Of a stretch of DNA of 64,000 nucleotides, positions 7,620 to 17,137 are shown piece by piece; position 1 is the first letter of the stretch, and every line of letters begins with the position of its first letter. Under the pieces are notes generated by a model, which was given only the letters and a program-made list of their open reading frames with translations, searched no databases and was not told the DNA's origin. The translations under genes were made by a program, and so were the position numbers. Origin of the DNA: Candidatus Heimdallarchaeota archaeon (GTDB taxonomy: Archaea > Asgardarchaeota > Heimdallarchaeia > Heimdallarchaeales > Kariarchaeaceae); assembly GCA_026702845.1 (NCBI GenBank), contig JADCLS010000017.1, positions 62,001 through 126,000 on the forward strand. The letters run 5' to 3'.

Positions 7620-9136
7620 TGAGCATAGGTCTGAGATCACCTCTTAATGGGAAGGAATTGTATACCTTCAATAAGCCCAGTGATGAGCAAATTGCTGAGG
7701 TGTATGCCAAAGCAAGAGCTGATTTTGATACTTTGAGAAATATGACTGTCAAGCAGAGATTGGAGCAGGTAAAACAAGTTAAGAAATATGTACTCGCAAA
7801 TCAGGAGAATCTGTGTGATAAGATAATTGCTGAGACTGGAAAATCACGAACTGATGCTCTGGTATCTGAAGTGTATGGTATACTGGAGTACATCGAATTT
7901 CTAGAAAAAATGGCAAAGAAAACCTTGAAACCAAGAACTGTGAAGACACCTATTTCTCTTATGGGCAAGAAATCTATCATCTACCATGATCCCCTAGGTG
8001 TGGTATTACTTATCCAGCCATGGAATTATCCACTCATACAGGCATCACTAGCGATTCTTGGTGCTTTTGTTGCAGGTAATGCTGTGGTGTACAAACCCAG
8101 TGAATGGACACCATTAAAGGGAGTGATGGAGGAGATGTTTGGTGTTCTGACCGGAGTTCATATTGTGTATGGTGATGGAGAGACAGGTGCAAAACTTATC
8201 AATGCCAAACCTGCCAAAGTATTCTTCACCGGTTCTGGGAGGACTGGTAAGAAGATCATGGCTCAATGTGCCCTGCATCTCATTCCGTGTGATTTGGAGT
8301 TGGGAGGTAAGGATCCAGCCATTGTGTTTGATGACGTCGATCTGAAAAGAACTGTGGCAGGAGTGCTCTGGGGTGCTCTAACCAATGCAGGGCAGTCTTG
8401 CAGCTCTGTTGAGCGAGTATATGTACAAGAAGGTATATATGACGAGTTCGTGTCACAATTGAAAACTGAGATGGATAAACTTGTCGTATCTGATGCTTTT
8501 GATGCGGATATGGGTTGTATGAATGTCAATTTCCAGAGAGAAATCGTGCTCAAACATCTAGAGGATGCTAAACTCAAGGGAGCAGAGATATACACAACAG
8601 GTGATAATAAGGATCTCTTTTTGAATCCCAGCATCCTAACCAAGGTGGATTCTAGCATGGATATTTTTGTCGAGGAGACTTTTGGACCGATTATTCCGGT
8701 GGTCTCATTCAAGACAGAGGAGGAAGTTATCAATCTAGCTAATGATTCTGTATATGGTCTCTCTGCCAGTGTATGGTCCAAGGATGTTACAAGAGCAGAA
8801 AGAGTGGCTCATTTGTTAGAAGTAGGTGCGGTGTCCATCAACAATGTCATGATAACTGAGGGTAATCCCTATCTTCCATGGGGTGGAGTTAAGGAATCCG
8901 GGTTTGGTCGATCCAAAGGTACTGATGGATTGATGGGTATGGTGAATATCAAGGCTGTGGTGATTGATAAGCAGAGCTCCAAGCTGGAGGCTAATTGGTA
9001 TCCTTACACCAAAACCAAATATGGCAAATTCCAGAAGCTGATTGATGCACTCTTCAATTCCGGTCCACTTGGTATCATCAAGGTTGCATTAGCTGGAATG
9101 TCGGTCGAATCAGAAGCTCAAAAACCAAGACAATAA
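7619..9136 (+). CDS. aldehyde dehydrogenase family protein
   Basis: This 505-residue NAD(P)-dependent aldehyde dehydrogenase oxidises aldehydes to acids. The general-base Glu is in ELGGKDP (about residue 227) and the catalytic Cys in GQSCSS (about residue 261). Also present are the QPWNYP stretch, FTGSGRTGK for cofactor binding and the late ETFGPI and PWGGVKESGFGR motifs. The C-terminal tail of about 50 residues, rich in Trp, Tyr and Lys, extends past the core as in class 3/fatty aldehyde dehydrogenases and may help membrane or oligomer contacts. It is the last gene of the coupled operon and probably consumes the aldehyde made by the GMC enzyme. Confidence 0.92.
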   Translation: MSIGLRSPLNGKELYTFNKPSDEQIAEVYAKARADFDTLRNMTVKQRLEQVKQVKKYVLANQENLCDKIIAETGKSRTDALVSEVYGILEYIEFLEKMAKKTLKPRTVKTPISLMGKKSIIYHDPLGVVLLIQPWNYPLIQASLAILGAFVAGNAVVYKPSEWTPLKGVMEEMFGVLTGVHIVYGDGETGAKLINAKPAKVFFTGSGRTGKKIMAQCALHLIPCDLELGGKDPAIVFDDVDLKRTVAGVLWGALTNAGQSCSSVERVYVQEGIYDEFVSQLKTEMDKLVVSDAFDADMGCMNVNFQREIVLKHLEDAKLKGAEIYTTGDNKDLFLNPSILTKVDSSMDIFVEETFGPIIPVVSFKTEEEVINLANDSVYGLSASVWSKDVTRAERVAHLLEVGAVSINNVMITEGNPYLPWGGVKESGFGRSKGTDGLMGMVNIKAVVIDKQSSKLEANWYPYTKTKYGKFQKLIDALFNSGPLGIIKVALAGMSVESEAQKPRQ

Positions 9137-9138
9137 CC

Positions 9139-10314
9139 CTAGAGAAATTTCTTACCTAAACCACGATAGGTTTTCACCCTATCAATAATTTTTCCATCTT
9201 TTAGTATCAGAACCTCATTGAAATGCTCAGCCAACTCTCCTGCCTTGGCATGTCTTAATAGAACTGGATCCCCAAGTTTCAGTTTGCCCTTGTACTTGAT
9301 CGGTGTTTGTACCTCGCCACATCCCTCATCTGCGAAAAAGCTTGCTTCTGCTGGCATGAAAATTTCTGGTTGTTTGTCTATTCCAATTGATCCTGAAGCT
9401 ATATAACCTCCTCCATGGCAGGTGTACACATTATCTTCAGGTTTTCTAGTCACCTCTATGGCAAAACCCATGGCTGGTGCATATCTGAAGTCATTGTAGT
9501 AATCAAATAGTGCAGGAGAGAAGAAACCCGATCCTACGGTTACTTCTGTCACTCCCTCTTCCTCTTTAGTTGACTTCACAGATCCAGTTCCTCCACCATT
9601 GACTATAGTTATGGGATGTCCCTGTTCCTTGAGAATTCTGATGGTTTCTCCCCTGAATCTTGCCACACTGGCAATGGATCTAGTTTTTAGCAATCTCACC
9701 ACTGCGTTGAGGATGAAGCTCCTAGCCGGGGATCTATCTGCTACTCCGGCAATCTGAGCCTCATATCCCATGATTGCCTCGAGTTTCACATGTTTACTCT
9801 GTAATATATACTCTCCCAGCACTCTCACCTGATCTGCTGATTTAATTGATGATCGGTAAACCCCAAAGTACACTCCAGGATACCTACTCGTCATATCTAT
9901 ATCAATACACAATCTGGCAGTTGTTTCAAGCTCCTTTGCCACAGTAGCGATCTGATCCACATGTTCCTTAAGATCAACCATGAAGTAGATTCTCTTTTTC
10001 TCCAGAAGTACCTGGCGGATATAATTCTCGTTCATCACTGGATAGGCAATAATAATGTCATCTATTCCTTGCTGTGAAAGAAATACAGCCTCAGTAGCTG
10101 AATAAGCCAGGATGCCTTCGATATTGTCATGTTTTAGTATATGCTCAATCATGGATGGTACACGAAGTGATTTGGATGCCAAACGAATTGTTTTATTCGT
10201 TCCTTCCATCTGTTTGGTGATAGCGTCAATATTTTTATCTAGCAAATCCAGATCAAGATAACATAGAGGCATGTCCTCTCCTCTGAATAGGCTTCTGTAC
10301 TTCTCGTAATCCAT
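9139..10314 (-). CDS. PLP-dependent amino acid aldolase/deaminase (D-threonine aldolase-like)
   Basis: This fold-type III PLP enzyme of the alanine racemase N-domain superfamily is related to D-threonine aldolases and amino-acid deaminases. The Schiff-base lysine is probably in RLASKSLRVP. The glycine-rich IVNGGGTGSV binds the PLP phosphate. The C-terminal domain has VLLRHAKAGELAEHFNEV, with histidines that could bind a divalent metal as in D-threonine aldolase. The ATG at 10314 is preferred to one at 10380 because the extra 22 residues are hydrophobic and not part of the family. It is convergent with the aldehyde dehydrogenase, two bases away. The substrate is not predictable. Confidence 0.75.
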   Translation of the reverse strand: MDYEKYRSLFRGEDMPLCYLDLDLLDKNIDAITKQMEGTNKTIRLASKSLRVPSMIEHILKHDNIEGILAYSATEAVFLSQQGIDDIIIAYPVMNENYIRQVLLEKKRIYFMVDLKEHVDQIATVAKELETTARLCIDIDMTSRYPGVYFGVYRSSIKSADQVRVLGEYILQSKHVKLEAIMGYEAQIAGVADRSPARSFILNAVVRLLKTRSIASVARFRGETIRILKEQGHPITIVNGGGTGSVKSTKEEEGVTEVTVGSGFFSPALFDYYNDFRYAPAMGFAIEVTRKPEDNVYTCHGGGYIASGSIGIDKQPEIFMPAEASFFADEGCGEVQTPIKYKGKLKLGDPVLLRHAKAGELAEHFNEVLILKDGKIIDRVKTYRGLGKKFL

Positions 10315-10406
10315 AAACGGAAGTATAATTAATCCTATGTAAAGATAATTAGTTAGTACATAGGAATTGAAACAAATCAAGCTGATGATTGAATTAGTAG
10401 AAGTAT

Positions 10407-11051
10407 CTAATCAATAGAATTCTTTAATATTGAGTACAATTGGCTAAAATCATCTATCCGTGTTACATTATCAGGTAATCCATCAGGAAAATATTTTTTT
10501 TCTTCCCTCTCAGAAGTATTCCAGGGCTGATTAATTAGAAATACATACTCACATATGCTACTTGCGGATTTAATATGCTTGAGGTGATCATCAACAAAAA
10601 CCTTAGCGTTTATGCTTTTCAGAATATCGCCCTTGTCCACAATTTCATGTTGGGATCCAAAATGAACATTCCGGATACAGTTAGGGAAATACTTGGAAAG
10701 CATTTTATTGGTGTTCTCAATTACATGATCTCCAGCTCTTGAAGTAACAATATCTATGGTAATACTATCTGAAAGTGATTTAATCTTTGGAATATACTCT
10801 ATAGCATCTTTATTTGGTATTAATTGAAGGAATTCCTCTGTTTTGTAGAATTCCTGAACAAGAATAAATGATTCAGCCTTTGTAATAGGTAGAATGTTAT
10901 AAATCGAATACTCTGTATAATCCTCCTTGCTGAATTTGGTTTTATACCTAGAATTAGCAAAATCTGACAGGGCCTCAAATATATCTATGATTGTTTCATC
11001 AAGATCGATGGCTATTACTACATCCACAAATTTACCAATTTGCCTAATCAT
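10407..11051 (-). CDS. HAD-superfamily 5'(3')-deoxyribonucleotidase-like protein
   Basis: This 214-residue protein matches the NT5C/YorS-like branch of the HAD superfamily, which removes phosphate from (deoxy)nucleotides. Motif I is AIDLDETII (nucleophile Asp and acid/base Asp), motif II is DIVTSRAGD, and motif IV is KVFVDDHLKHI, followed by FLINQPWN, typical of this group. It is cytosolic. It reads leftward and is probably monocistronic. The substrate is inferred; it could also be a phosphatase of a related small molecule. Confidence 0.78.
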   Translation of the reverse strand: MIRQIGKFVDVVIAIDLDETIIDIFEALSDFANSRYKTKFSKEDYTEYSIYNILPITKAESFILVQEFYKTEEFLQLIPNKDAIEYIPKIKSLSDSITIDIVTSRAGDHVIENTNKMLSKYFPNCIRNVHFGSQHEIVDKGDILKSINAKVFVDDHLKHIKSASSICEYVFLINQPWNTSEREEKKYFPDGLPDNVTRIDDFSQLYSILKNSID

Positions 11052-11140
11052 AAAAATCTATCTTGCTCAAGAGATTATATTGATCGAGGATAATATTGAA
11101 GTGCTTGATTCATACTCAAGATAACCTGAATAGGATATTC

Positions 11141-11293
11141 CTACTCAATGGTTATTTCTTTATCATGGAAGAGAGGATCATAGTGTTCAAGTAAATACTT
11201 TATTAATTCCTCTTCTTCTAAGTTGAGTCGTTCTTTCAAATCTTCCACCAGAATTTTTCCAGATAGTCGTACCAATTCAGCCAAATCATTCAT
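11141..11293 (-). CDS. small winged-helix-like protein (50 aa)
   Basis: A 50-codon frame with an ATG at 11293 encodes an acidic, helical peptide. Its pattern (GKILVEDLKERLN, then LEEEELIKYLLEHYD, then KEITIE) looks like the helix-turn-helix part of a winged-helix domain with the final wing strand. The regular hydrophobic spacing argues for a real gene. No partner is evident; it lies between the nucleotidase and the MFS gene. The family is unknown to me. It could be a DNA-binding or a protein-interaction module. Confidence 0.5.
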   Translation of the reverse strand: MNDLAELVRLSGKILVEDLKERLNLEEEELIKYLLEHYDPLFHDKEITIE

Positions 11294-11482
11294 TGTAGCC
11301 TATCTTGACAGCTTACTATATAATCCCTTGTAAATAAAAAGTAAATTTATTATATTAATTATCATTTATGAGAGAACTTGATCAATATTGGTGATTTTCA
11401 TCGTTCAGGCCTATAAGTTCAATCCTATTTGGATTTTGGATACAAGACAAAACTATATTAACCAGAAGACCTTTTCATTGCT

Positions 11483-12781
11483 ATGAATATTGCCGGAAGA
11501 TTGGGAATAGATGCCTTACCTGCAGAACTAAAGTCGTATACGTATCTTAAATTGTTAATTGATTGTATACGAATTCTCTCCGGCAATCTCTTTCTGATTA
11601 CAATCACCCTGTTTTACCTCGATACACTCGAACCCTTGAAGGTTGCTTTTATTTGGGCTGCATATTATGGTATCCAAGCAGTTCTTGATTACCCAACTGG
11701 AAATCTTGGAGACATGATCGGGCATAAGAAGATTTTAGTTATCGCCTATATCTTTCAATTAGGTGCAACACCATTCCTGCTCTTTGCACAATCTTTCTCT
11801 TCCTACCTGATTTTCATGTCCCTTTTCGCAATAGGTGCATCTCAGGAATCAGGGGCTTTGGAGGCTTGGTATGACAACTCGTATCGTCGATTGGCAAATG
11901 ATATTGATCCTGAAAGGAAAATATTCTCTGATTATATTTCTAGGATCAGTTTCCTTTATTCTACAATGGCGATCTCTGGATTTGTATCAGGAGGGTTCAT
12001 CTCGACCTATGTCTCCCGGGAAGCAGTGTTTGTTGTATTTACTGTACTTCTCATACTCATCTTCCTCATCATTCTCAAATTCCTTCCATTTGAGGAGCCT
12101 GTCGGTTCCACAAAATATCTCTCCCAGGTAAAGAACAGTTTCATGGCATTCTTGAAGAATCGAACCATGTTCTATTATTTCATGGGAATTGCATTTATCT
12201 GGGCTGCAAATGGAAATATTTGGTATCCTTTTTTATTGTTCCGCCTGTATGCAGAATACACTGGATCTGATGCTGGGGCTGGAGTCTTACGTGGTTTGAT
12301 ATTTTTTTCAGGTTTACTCTGGCAGATACTCATAATCAAAATTATCCGATTTTTTAAGAAGGATTACTTCTGGGTATTCTTCTGTACACTCATCTCGAAC
12401 TCCATCTGGTTTTGTTTTATAATGGTTTACTATTTTTCCTGGCCTCCTGCAGGCTTCAATTTTTATCAAGTTCTGGGATTTTTTGCATTATACCAAATAC
12501 CCTCTTTCTGGGAAAGCCTACAGGGTGTATTACAATCAAAGATCAATCTTGATCTCGTTCCTGATGAATACAGAAACTCAATGTACTCCCTGCTTCCCAC
12601 GATTGCACAGGGATTAGGCTTGCCTCTAGTACTCATCACAGGATTTCTCATAGATTCCTATGGAATCAGATATAGTTTCTACTGGGTGATCCTGGTGAGT
12701 TTCGTAGGATCGATGTTGCTTGGAGTTGCATTTCTCATCAATAAGAATGAAGAGCGCACAAGCTTGGGTACAAGTAATTGA
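11483..12781 (+). CDS. MFS transporter
   Basis: This 432-residue polytopic protein has about 12 hydrophobic segments and a longer cytoplasmic stretch in the middle, the layout of the major facilitator superfamily. The loop after helix 2 reads GNLGDMIGHKKIL, close to the MFS motif A (GxLaDrxGrkkxl). The substrate is unknown. A TATATTAA box at about 11453-11460 lies 25-30 bases before the ATG, which suits a leaderless transcript. A stem-loop followed by a short T-run sits just after the stop. Confidence 0.85.
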   Translation: MNIAGRLGIDALPAELKSYTYLKLLIDCIRILSGNLFLITITLFYLDTLEPLKVAFIWAAYYGIQAVLDYPTGNLGDMIGHKKILVIAYIFQLGATPFLLFAQSFSSYLIFMSLFAIGASQESGALEAWYDNSYRRLANDIDPERKIFSDYISRISFLYSTMAISGFVSGGFISTYVSREAVFVVFTVLLILIFLIILKFLPFEEPVGSTKYLSQVKNSFMAFLKNRTMFYYFMGIAFIWAANGNIWYPFLLFRLYAEYTGSDAGAGVLRGLIFFSGLLWQILIIKIIRFFKKDYFWVFFCTLISNSIWFCFIMVYYFSWPPAGFNFYQVLGFFALYQIPSFWESLQGVLQSKINLDLVPDEYRNSMYSLLPTIAQGLGLPLVLITGFLIDSYGIRYSFYWVILVSFVGSMLLGVAFLINKNEERTSLGTSN

Positions 12782-12782
12782 T

Positions 12783-12814
12783 ATGATTTTCTGAAAAACC
12801 CCAAAATCATTTTA
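12783..12814 (+). terminator. stem-loop terminator after the MFS gene
   Basis: ATGATTTT and AAAATCAT form a perfect 8-bp stem with a 12-base loop, followed by TTTTATT. It begins two bases after the stop codon. The form resembles an intrinsic terminator, although archaeal termination depends mainly on the T-run. Confidence 0.5.
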
Positions 12815-12911
12815 TTAGAAGTTCAGTAAGGATATAATCACTAATAGAATCAATTTCAGTATATCTTTTATCGTCTATAATTTTTTAAATTAGATATTTT
12901 ATATTCATATA

Positions 12912-13736
12912 ATGACTTTGAAATTCCCCTTTCTGATCACTGCTGGCAGCCCAACTGTGAGAGATGCGTTGATGGAGTATGCAGATGTGGATTACAAGGC
13001 GTTGATCAAGATAGAAGGTAAGCCTATGATCACGTATGTTATAGAAGCCATCATCGCTTCTGAAGCAGCTTCTTATATTCTGATCGCAGGAATACCCGAG
13101 AATACCATTACTATTCCCGATGGATTTGACAGGGATAGAGTTTCGTTCAAGATGTTAGAAGGCAGGCTGGTTGATAAGATACAGGCTGGAGCTGCTGAGA
13201 TGCTAAGAATTTCCGAGAAGATTGATGGTATCTTTCCTGAGGGCTTACAAAAAATCATCATCACCACTGGGGATATTCCCACCATTATGCCTGAGGCAAT
13301 CACTCAATTCATACAAGACTGTTCAGAATCGAATTTCAGTGATACATTTTACCATTCAATGGTGCCTAAAGATATCATGGAGAAAACATTCCCTGGTTCT
13401 GGTCGGAGTTATATGAACTTGCGTGATATTAGTCTGTGTGGTGGTGATATGGAGATGGTGGATGCCCCAGATCTCGTAGCAAAATATGATGTAATTGTAC
13501 GATTAACTGAGAATCGAAAGTTTTTCTTGAAGGGTTTATTTTCTTTTTCACCATGGCTCATGTTCAGGTACATATTCAAACGAGTGAAATTCCAGGAAAC
13601 ATCACACATCATGACACATCTTCTCACCGTTCCATCTCGCATAGTACCAACGAAATATGCAGAACTGGGATTTGATGTTGATAAACCACATCAACTTGAG
13701 ATGGCACGTGAGTATCTTGTGAGCAAATTAGCATAA
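12912..13736 (+). CDS. MobA-like nucleotidyltransferase domain protein
   Basis: This 274-residue protein has the Rossmann-like NTP-transferase fold. It begins with FLITAGSPT, continues with KALIKIEGKPMITYVIEAI as in MobA- and GlmU-like transferases, and has IITTGDIPTI as the metal-binding Asp motif. The usual signature loop is altered: the expected basic residue after the glycine-rich turn is not clear. It may transfer a nucleotide to a sugar phosphate, cofactor or polyol phosphate, or be inactive. A TTTTTTAAAT stretch at about 12883-12892 may serve as TATA box. The substrate is unknown. Confidence 0.7.
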   Translation: MTLKFPFLITAGSPTVRDALMEYADVDYKALIKIEGKPMITYVIEAIIASEAASYILIAGIPENTITIPDGFDRDRVSFKMLEGRLVDKIQAGAAEMLRISEKIDGIFPEGLQKIIITTGDIPTIMPEAITQFIQDCSESNFSDTFYHSMVPKDIMEKTFPGSGRSYMNLRDISLCGGDMEMVDAPDLVAKYDVIVRLTENRKFFLKGLFSFSPWLMFRYIFKRVKFQETSHIMTHLLTVPSRIVPTKYAELGFDVDKPHQLEMAREYLVSKLA

Positions 13737-13754
13737 ATCTACACAGATTAATTT

Positions 13755-14675
13755 TTACAAGAGTAAATTATCTGCAGTGATAATATCCTTATCCTCGAAT
13801 ATCCAGATGATGAGAGGTATTATACTCAACAAACCAGTGAACAAGTAGAACAGCATACTTACTCTTGAAAAACTTGGTTTTTGCAGTGCTGCATCCTCAG
13901 GATCTTGTGGATTGTAGAATACAAATGTCTCTCCTCTTTGAGTTATTTCCTCCAATTTTAGACGTGCTGGAACTTCCTGACTGAATATCTTTTCCACTCC
14001 TGAGGCATAGATCACATCATTTCGATATTTCTTCCCATGGATAGTGTACTCATATTCTATTATGGGATAATAGACCATATATTTTGCACCTTCATCATCT
14101 GTTCTTTCCTCTTCCTTGACATAAGCATCAAGTATTTTACACTTAGTGGCAATAAAATACTTATTCCTCTGTATCCTCCGGTACAAAGTGGCTGATAGAC
14201 TTCCAAGAACTAGATTGATAATCATTGAAATAATTCCAAACAAGATCTTCCATTTAGCCTTATTTTCCACACCTGTACTCATGGCATTCTGATCTGGGTT
14301 ACGTTGATTATAGTAGATGGTGATATTCTCTCCTTCTGAATTATCCTTTACCATTTTGATGGCTGCTTTCTCTCCCCAGAACTCTTTATAATCCATCAAT
14401 GGTGTGAAATGATCCCCCCAGTATATTTTATCATCAACATAGAATTTGTAATCAATTAGCACTATATAGGTGACCATATCTTCCACCTCATCTTCAAAAT
14501 ACCGAGATTTAGTGATAATGGCCTCTATTTCCTGCCAGGTTGTTGATTGTACACCCAGTTTATATTGTGTTGTTCCTACGTTTATAAATCCGATACTTAT
14601 GGTACAAATCACGATGATACTTATCCCATAGGATTGGATCTTCCTCTCCCCGAAAGTTTCTAATATTCCATACAT
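13755..14675 (-). CDS. membrane protein with two DUF3592-like domains
   Basis: This 306-residue protein has three hydrophobic segments (about residues 13-32, 160-180 and 275-295). Each of the first two is followed by a beta-rich domain. Both domains have the DUF3592 pattern: WQEIEAIITKSR and ATKCKILDAYV at the start, a Tyr-rich strand pair, then YYNQRNPDQNA and VFYNPQDPEDAAL at the end. The protein is thus an internal duplication. DUF3592 proteins are membrane proteins of unknown function. It converges on the nucleotidyltransferase gene. Confidence 0.7.
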   Translation of the reverse strand: MYGILETFGERKIQSYGISIIVICTISIGFINVGTTQYKLGVQSTTWQEIEAIITKSRYFEDEVEDMVTYIVLIDYKFYVDDKIYWGDHFTPLMDYKEFWGEKAAIKMVKDNSEGENITIYYNQRNPDQNAMSTGVENKAKWKILFGIISMIINLVLGSLSATLYRRIQRNKYFIATKCKILDAYVKEEERTDDEGAKYMVYYPIIEYEYTIHGKKYRNDVIYASGVEKIFSQEVPARLKLEEITQRGETFVFYNPQDPEDAALQKPSFSRVSMLFYLFTGLLSIIPLIIWIFEDKDIITADNLLL

Positions 14676-14890
14676 CTTTCTTCATGTATATATTATGCAT
14701 TCAGATATATCTGAGTTGTCCTCATAATCTCGGAGTATCTATGAGTTAAATGCAATATTGCTAGGAAAAGCCTTCTTGTGCTATATGTTGACTAAATAGA
14801 GATAATTCTATAACTTACATATATCTTTTATACTATTTATAGATAATTTGAATAGGTTGTCGGAATAATCTTATATAGTATTTTATCATT

Positions 14891-15634
14891 ATGAAGTCCA
14901 TGAATACAATATCTGGAATTGATCTACTTGTAGGTATTCTGACAATTACTCCAATTGTAATTGGATATACGATGGGAATAATCTCCCTTGGGAAATATCT
15001 CAGCAGTAAAAAAGGTATGATGCTACTCTCTTCCATCCTATTCTTTGCCTTACCCAGTCCCTGGATAGGTACTACGATTGTTTTTCTGGGATATCTGTTT
15101 GATGTAGCCGTCAGCGATACTATCTATGTGTTCTCTTATGCATGGAGTGTAGCAGTATTTAGTACTGTTTGGAGTTATATCACTGCATCTTTTGATCAAT
15201 CAAAACCAAGGCGTAAATTCTATGTTTTGGGTATTTTAGGCACTTTGAGTCTATTTTACTTCTACCTGATATATATCGCTAAGGAATTTGAGGTTCATGA
15301 GCTAGAAGGAACGATATTCAAGGATAGTACATTTACAGGTATCACAACATATATCACCTACATTTTTGCACTATTCATCCTATTCTACGTGGCTGTTACC
15401 TATCTGATTATATCTCGCAATACACAAGATCCGATAATCAGGTTCAAAACAAGGATAATAAGCCTCGGAGCTGTATTATTTGTATTTGGTGCAATTGCTG
15501 ATGGTATTTTTGGAGTGACTAATGCAGGCTCACTAATAGTCATCCGCTTTTTAATTGTCTTATCACTTATCTCGCTTTATTTGGGTTACCTAACTCCTAA
15601 TGTAGTTAAAGAGAAAATAGCTGCTAAAGAATAA
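14891..15634 (+). CDS. seven-helix membrane protein of unknown function
   Basis: This 247-residue protein has about seven hydrophobic segments with short loops and a short charged C-terminal tail. The layout resembles stand-alone 7TM sensor modules of the kind found in front of signalling domains. It is similar in topology, though not clearly in sequence, to the N-terminal half of the 7TM protein at 38963-40117. A CTTATATAG stretch at about 14868-14876 may be its TATA box, although it is a little close to the ATG. No output domain is attached, so any signalling would need a partner. Confidence 0.6.
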   Translation: MKSMNTISGIDLLVGILTITPIVIGYTMGIISLGKYLSSKKGMMLLSSILFFALPSPWIGTTIVFLGYLFDVAVSDTIYVFSYAWSVAVFSTVWSYITASFDQSKPRRKFYVLGILGTLSLFYFYLIYIAKEFEVHELEGTIFKDSTFTGITTYITYIFALFILFYVAVTYLIISRNTQDPIIRFKTRIISLGAVLFVFGAIADGIFGVTNAGSLIVIRFLIVLSLISLYLGYLTPNVVKEKIAAKE

Positions 15635-15694
15635 TTATCAAGTTATTTTTTCCTCAAGGACAATATACTTATTGATCGTTGATAACCTACACCT

Positions 15695-16252
15695 ATGAAA
15701 CGTTGTGCCTGGGCTGGATCCAATCCATTAATGGTGGAATATCATGACAAGGAGTGGGGGAATCCACTATATGATGATACAAAATTATTTGAATTTTTAT
15801 GTCTTGAGGGAGCACAAGCTGGTCTAAGCTGGTCTACCATTCTTAATAAACGAGAACGATTTATAAAAGTATTTGACGGGTTTGATCCCAAAAAAGTTGC
15901 TGGGTATGATGAAAAGAAAGTAGATCAATTACTTCAGGATCCAGGAATCATACGACATCGGGGTAAGATAGAAGCTATTATCAGTAATGCAAGATTGGTT
16001 ATCGAGGTTACAAAAGAATTTGGATCATTCAGCAATTATATCTGGCAATTTGTGGGGGAACCTATAATTAATCAATACAAAACAATAAAAGAGATTCCTG
16101 CCTCTACTGATCTCTCCAAACATATAAGCAAAGAGATGAAAAAAAGAGGCTTTAAATTTGTCGGGCCCACTATAGTGTATGCATTTATGCAGGCTGTAGG
16201 TATGGTCAATGATCATGAAACTACATGTTTCAGATATAAACAGGTAAGCTAA
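15695..16252 (+). CDS. tag: DNA-3-methyladenine glycosylase I
   Basis: This 185-residue enzyme removes 3-methyladenine from alkylated DNA. It starts with the Tag signature (M-K-R-C-A-W) and has YHDKEWGNPLYDD, FEFLCLEGAQAGLSW with the catalytic-site Glu, and a C-terminal NDHETTCFR. Cys4, His17 and the C-terminal His/Cys pair match the zinc-binding snap of Tag. Length is standard. A TATACTTA box lies about 30 bases upstream. An Ada-type alkylation response is encoded elsewhere in the window (43.3-44.4 kb), but the two are not linked. Confidence 0.94.
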   Translation: MKRCAWAGSNPLMVEYHDKEWGNPLYDDTKLFEFLCLEGAQAGLSWSTILNKRERFIKVFDGFDPKKVAGYDEKKVDQLLQDPGIIRHRGKIEAIISNARLVIEVTKEFGSFSNYIWQFVGEPIINQYKTIKEIPASTDLSKHISKEMKKRGFKFVGPTIVYAFMQAVGMVNDHETTCFRYKQVS

Positions 16253-16310
16253 TAGATCCTAGTCGCGATTTCAAACTTATTGTTTTATACATCATGAGAA
16301 ATTGAGATTT

Positions 16311-16925
16311 ATGTTTGAATTATATAAAAAACATCACCTGAGTAAAGAATACACGAGTATAGGACTATTTAGAGAACTAGATAAAAAGTTTACTTCAGAG
16401 AGAGTTCTTTATCCTGGTTGTTATGTACATATTACACCATCATTAATCTTCCCTGATGTTACCTATGTAGATTCATTCAAAAATACAAATAAATTTTTCG
16501 AAGACACTGAAGTATTGAAGTTTATAGAGAATGATAAAGAATATGCTGGAAAAAGTAAAATTACATTTTATCATCAGGATTATTATAAAAATCTTGCAGA
16601 GCCATTAGAATCCTATGATACGCTAATATCTCAGTATGCTGGATTTGTAGGTCAAGCAGTCAAAAAATATCTGAAAAAAGGAGGAATTTTGGTTTGTAAT
16701 AACTCACATGGAGATGCCACAATGGCATCACTGGATGATGAGTATGAATTCATTGGTGTTTATAATCGCCTTAGTGATGAAAAATTCAGAATCTCAGATA
16801 AAAACTTAGAGAGGTACTTTATTCCTAAAAAAGAGATGGAAATTACAAAAGAAATATTGCTAAAGACTCAGAAAGGTATAGGATACACTATATCTCCATC
16901 AGGTTATATTTTTAGGAAGGTTTAA
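16311..16925 (+). CDS. SAM-methyltransferase-like protein
   Basis: This 204-residue cytosolic protein has RVLYPGCYVHITPSLIFPDVTYVDSF, where a glycine turn and an acidic strand end (YVD) look like the SAM-binding front of a Rossmann methyltransferase. A later GGILVCNNSHGDATMA resembles motif IV-V. The motif is not canonical, so cofactor binding is uncertain. An ATG at 16311 is preferred to a TTG at 16302. It follows tag by about 60 bases on the same strand and could be read from the same promoter. Confidence 0.5.
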   Translation: MFELYKKHHLSKEYTSIGLFRELDKKFTSERVLYPGCYVHITPSLIFPDVTYVDSFKNTNKFFEDTEVLKFIENDKEYAGKSKITFYHQDYYKNLAEPLESYDTLISQYAGFVGQAVKKYLKKGGILVCNNSHGDATMASLDDEYEFIGVYNRLSDEKFRISDKNLERYFIPKKEMEITKEILLKTQKGIGYTISPSGYIFRKV

Positions 16926-17137
16926 TATCTGACAACTCAATAGTATGATTTAATGTATTCATTTCCAATGCAAACACCTTTAATCAAGTTCTTAATATGT
17001 GCAACTTTCGTAATAAAAGAATTGTGTTTAATTGAATCAGTAGGAGTGACACCTATTTTCATCAGTCACAAGATTTATTGTAACTTATATGTAAAATTTA
17101 GAAAACACATATTTAACATTATAATTTGAATGACTTA

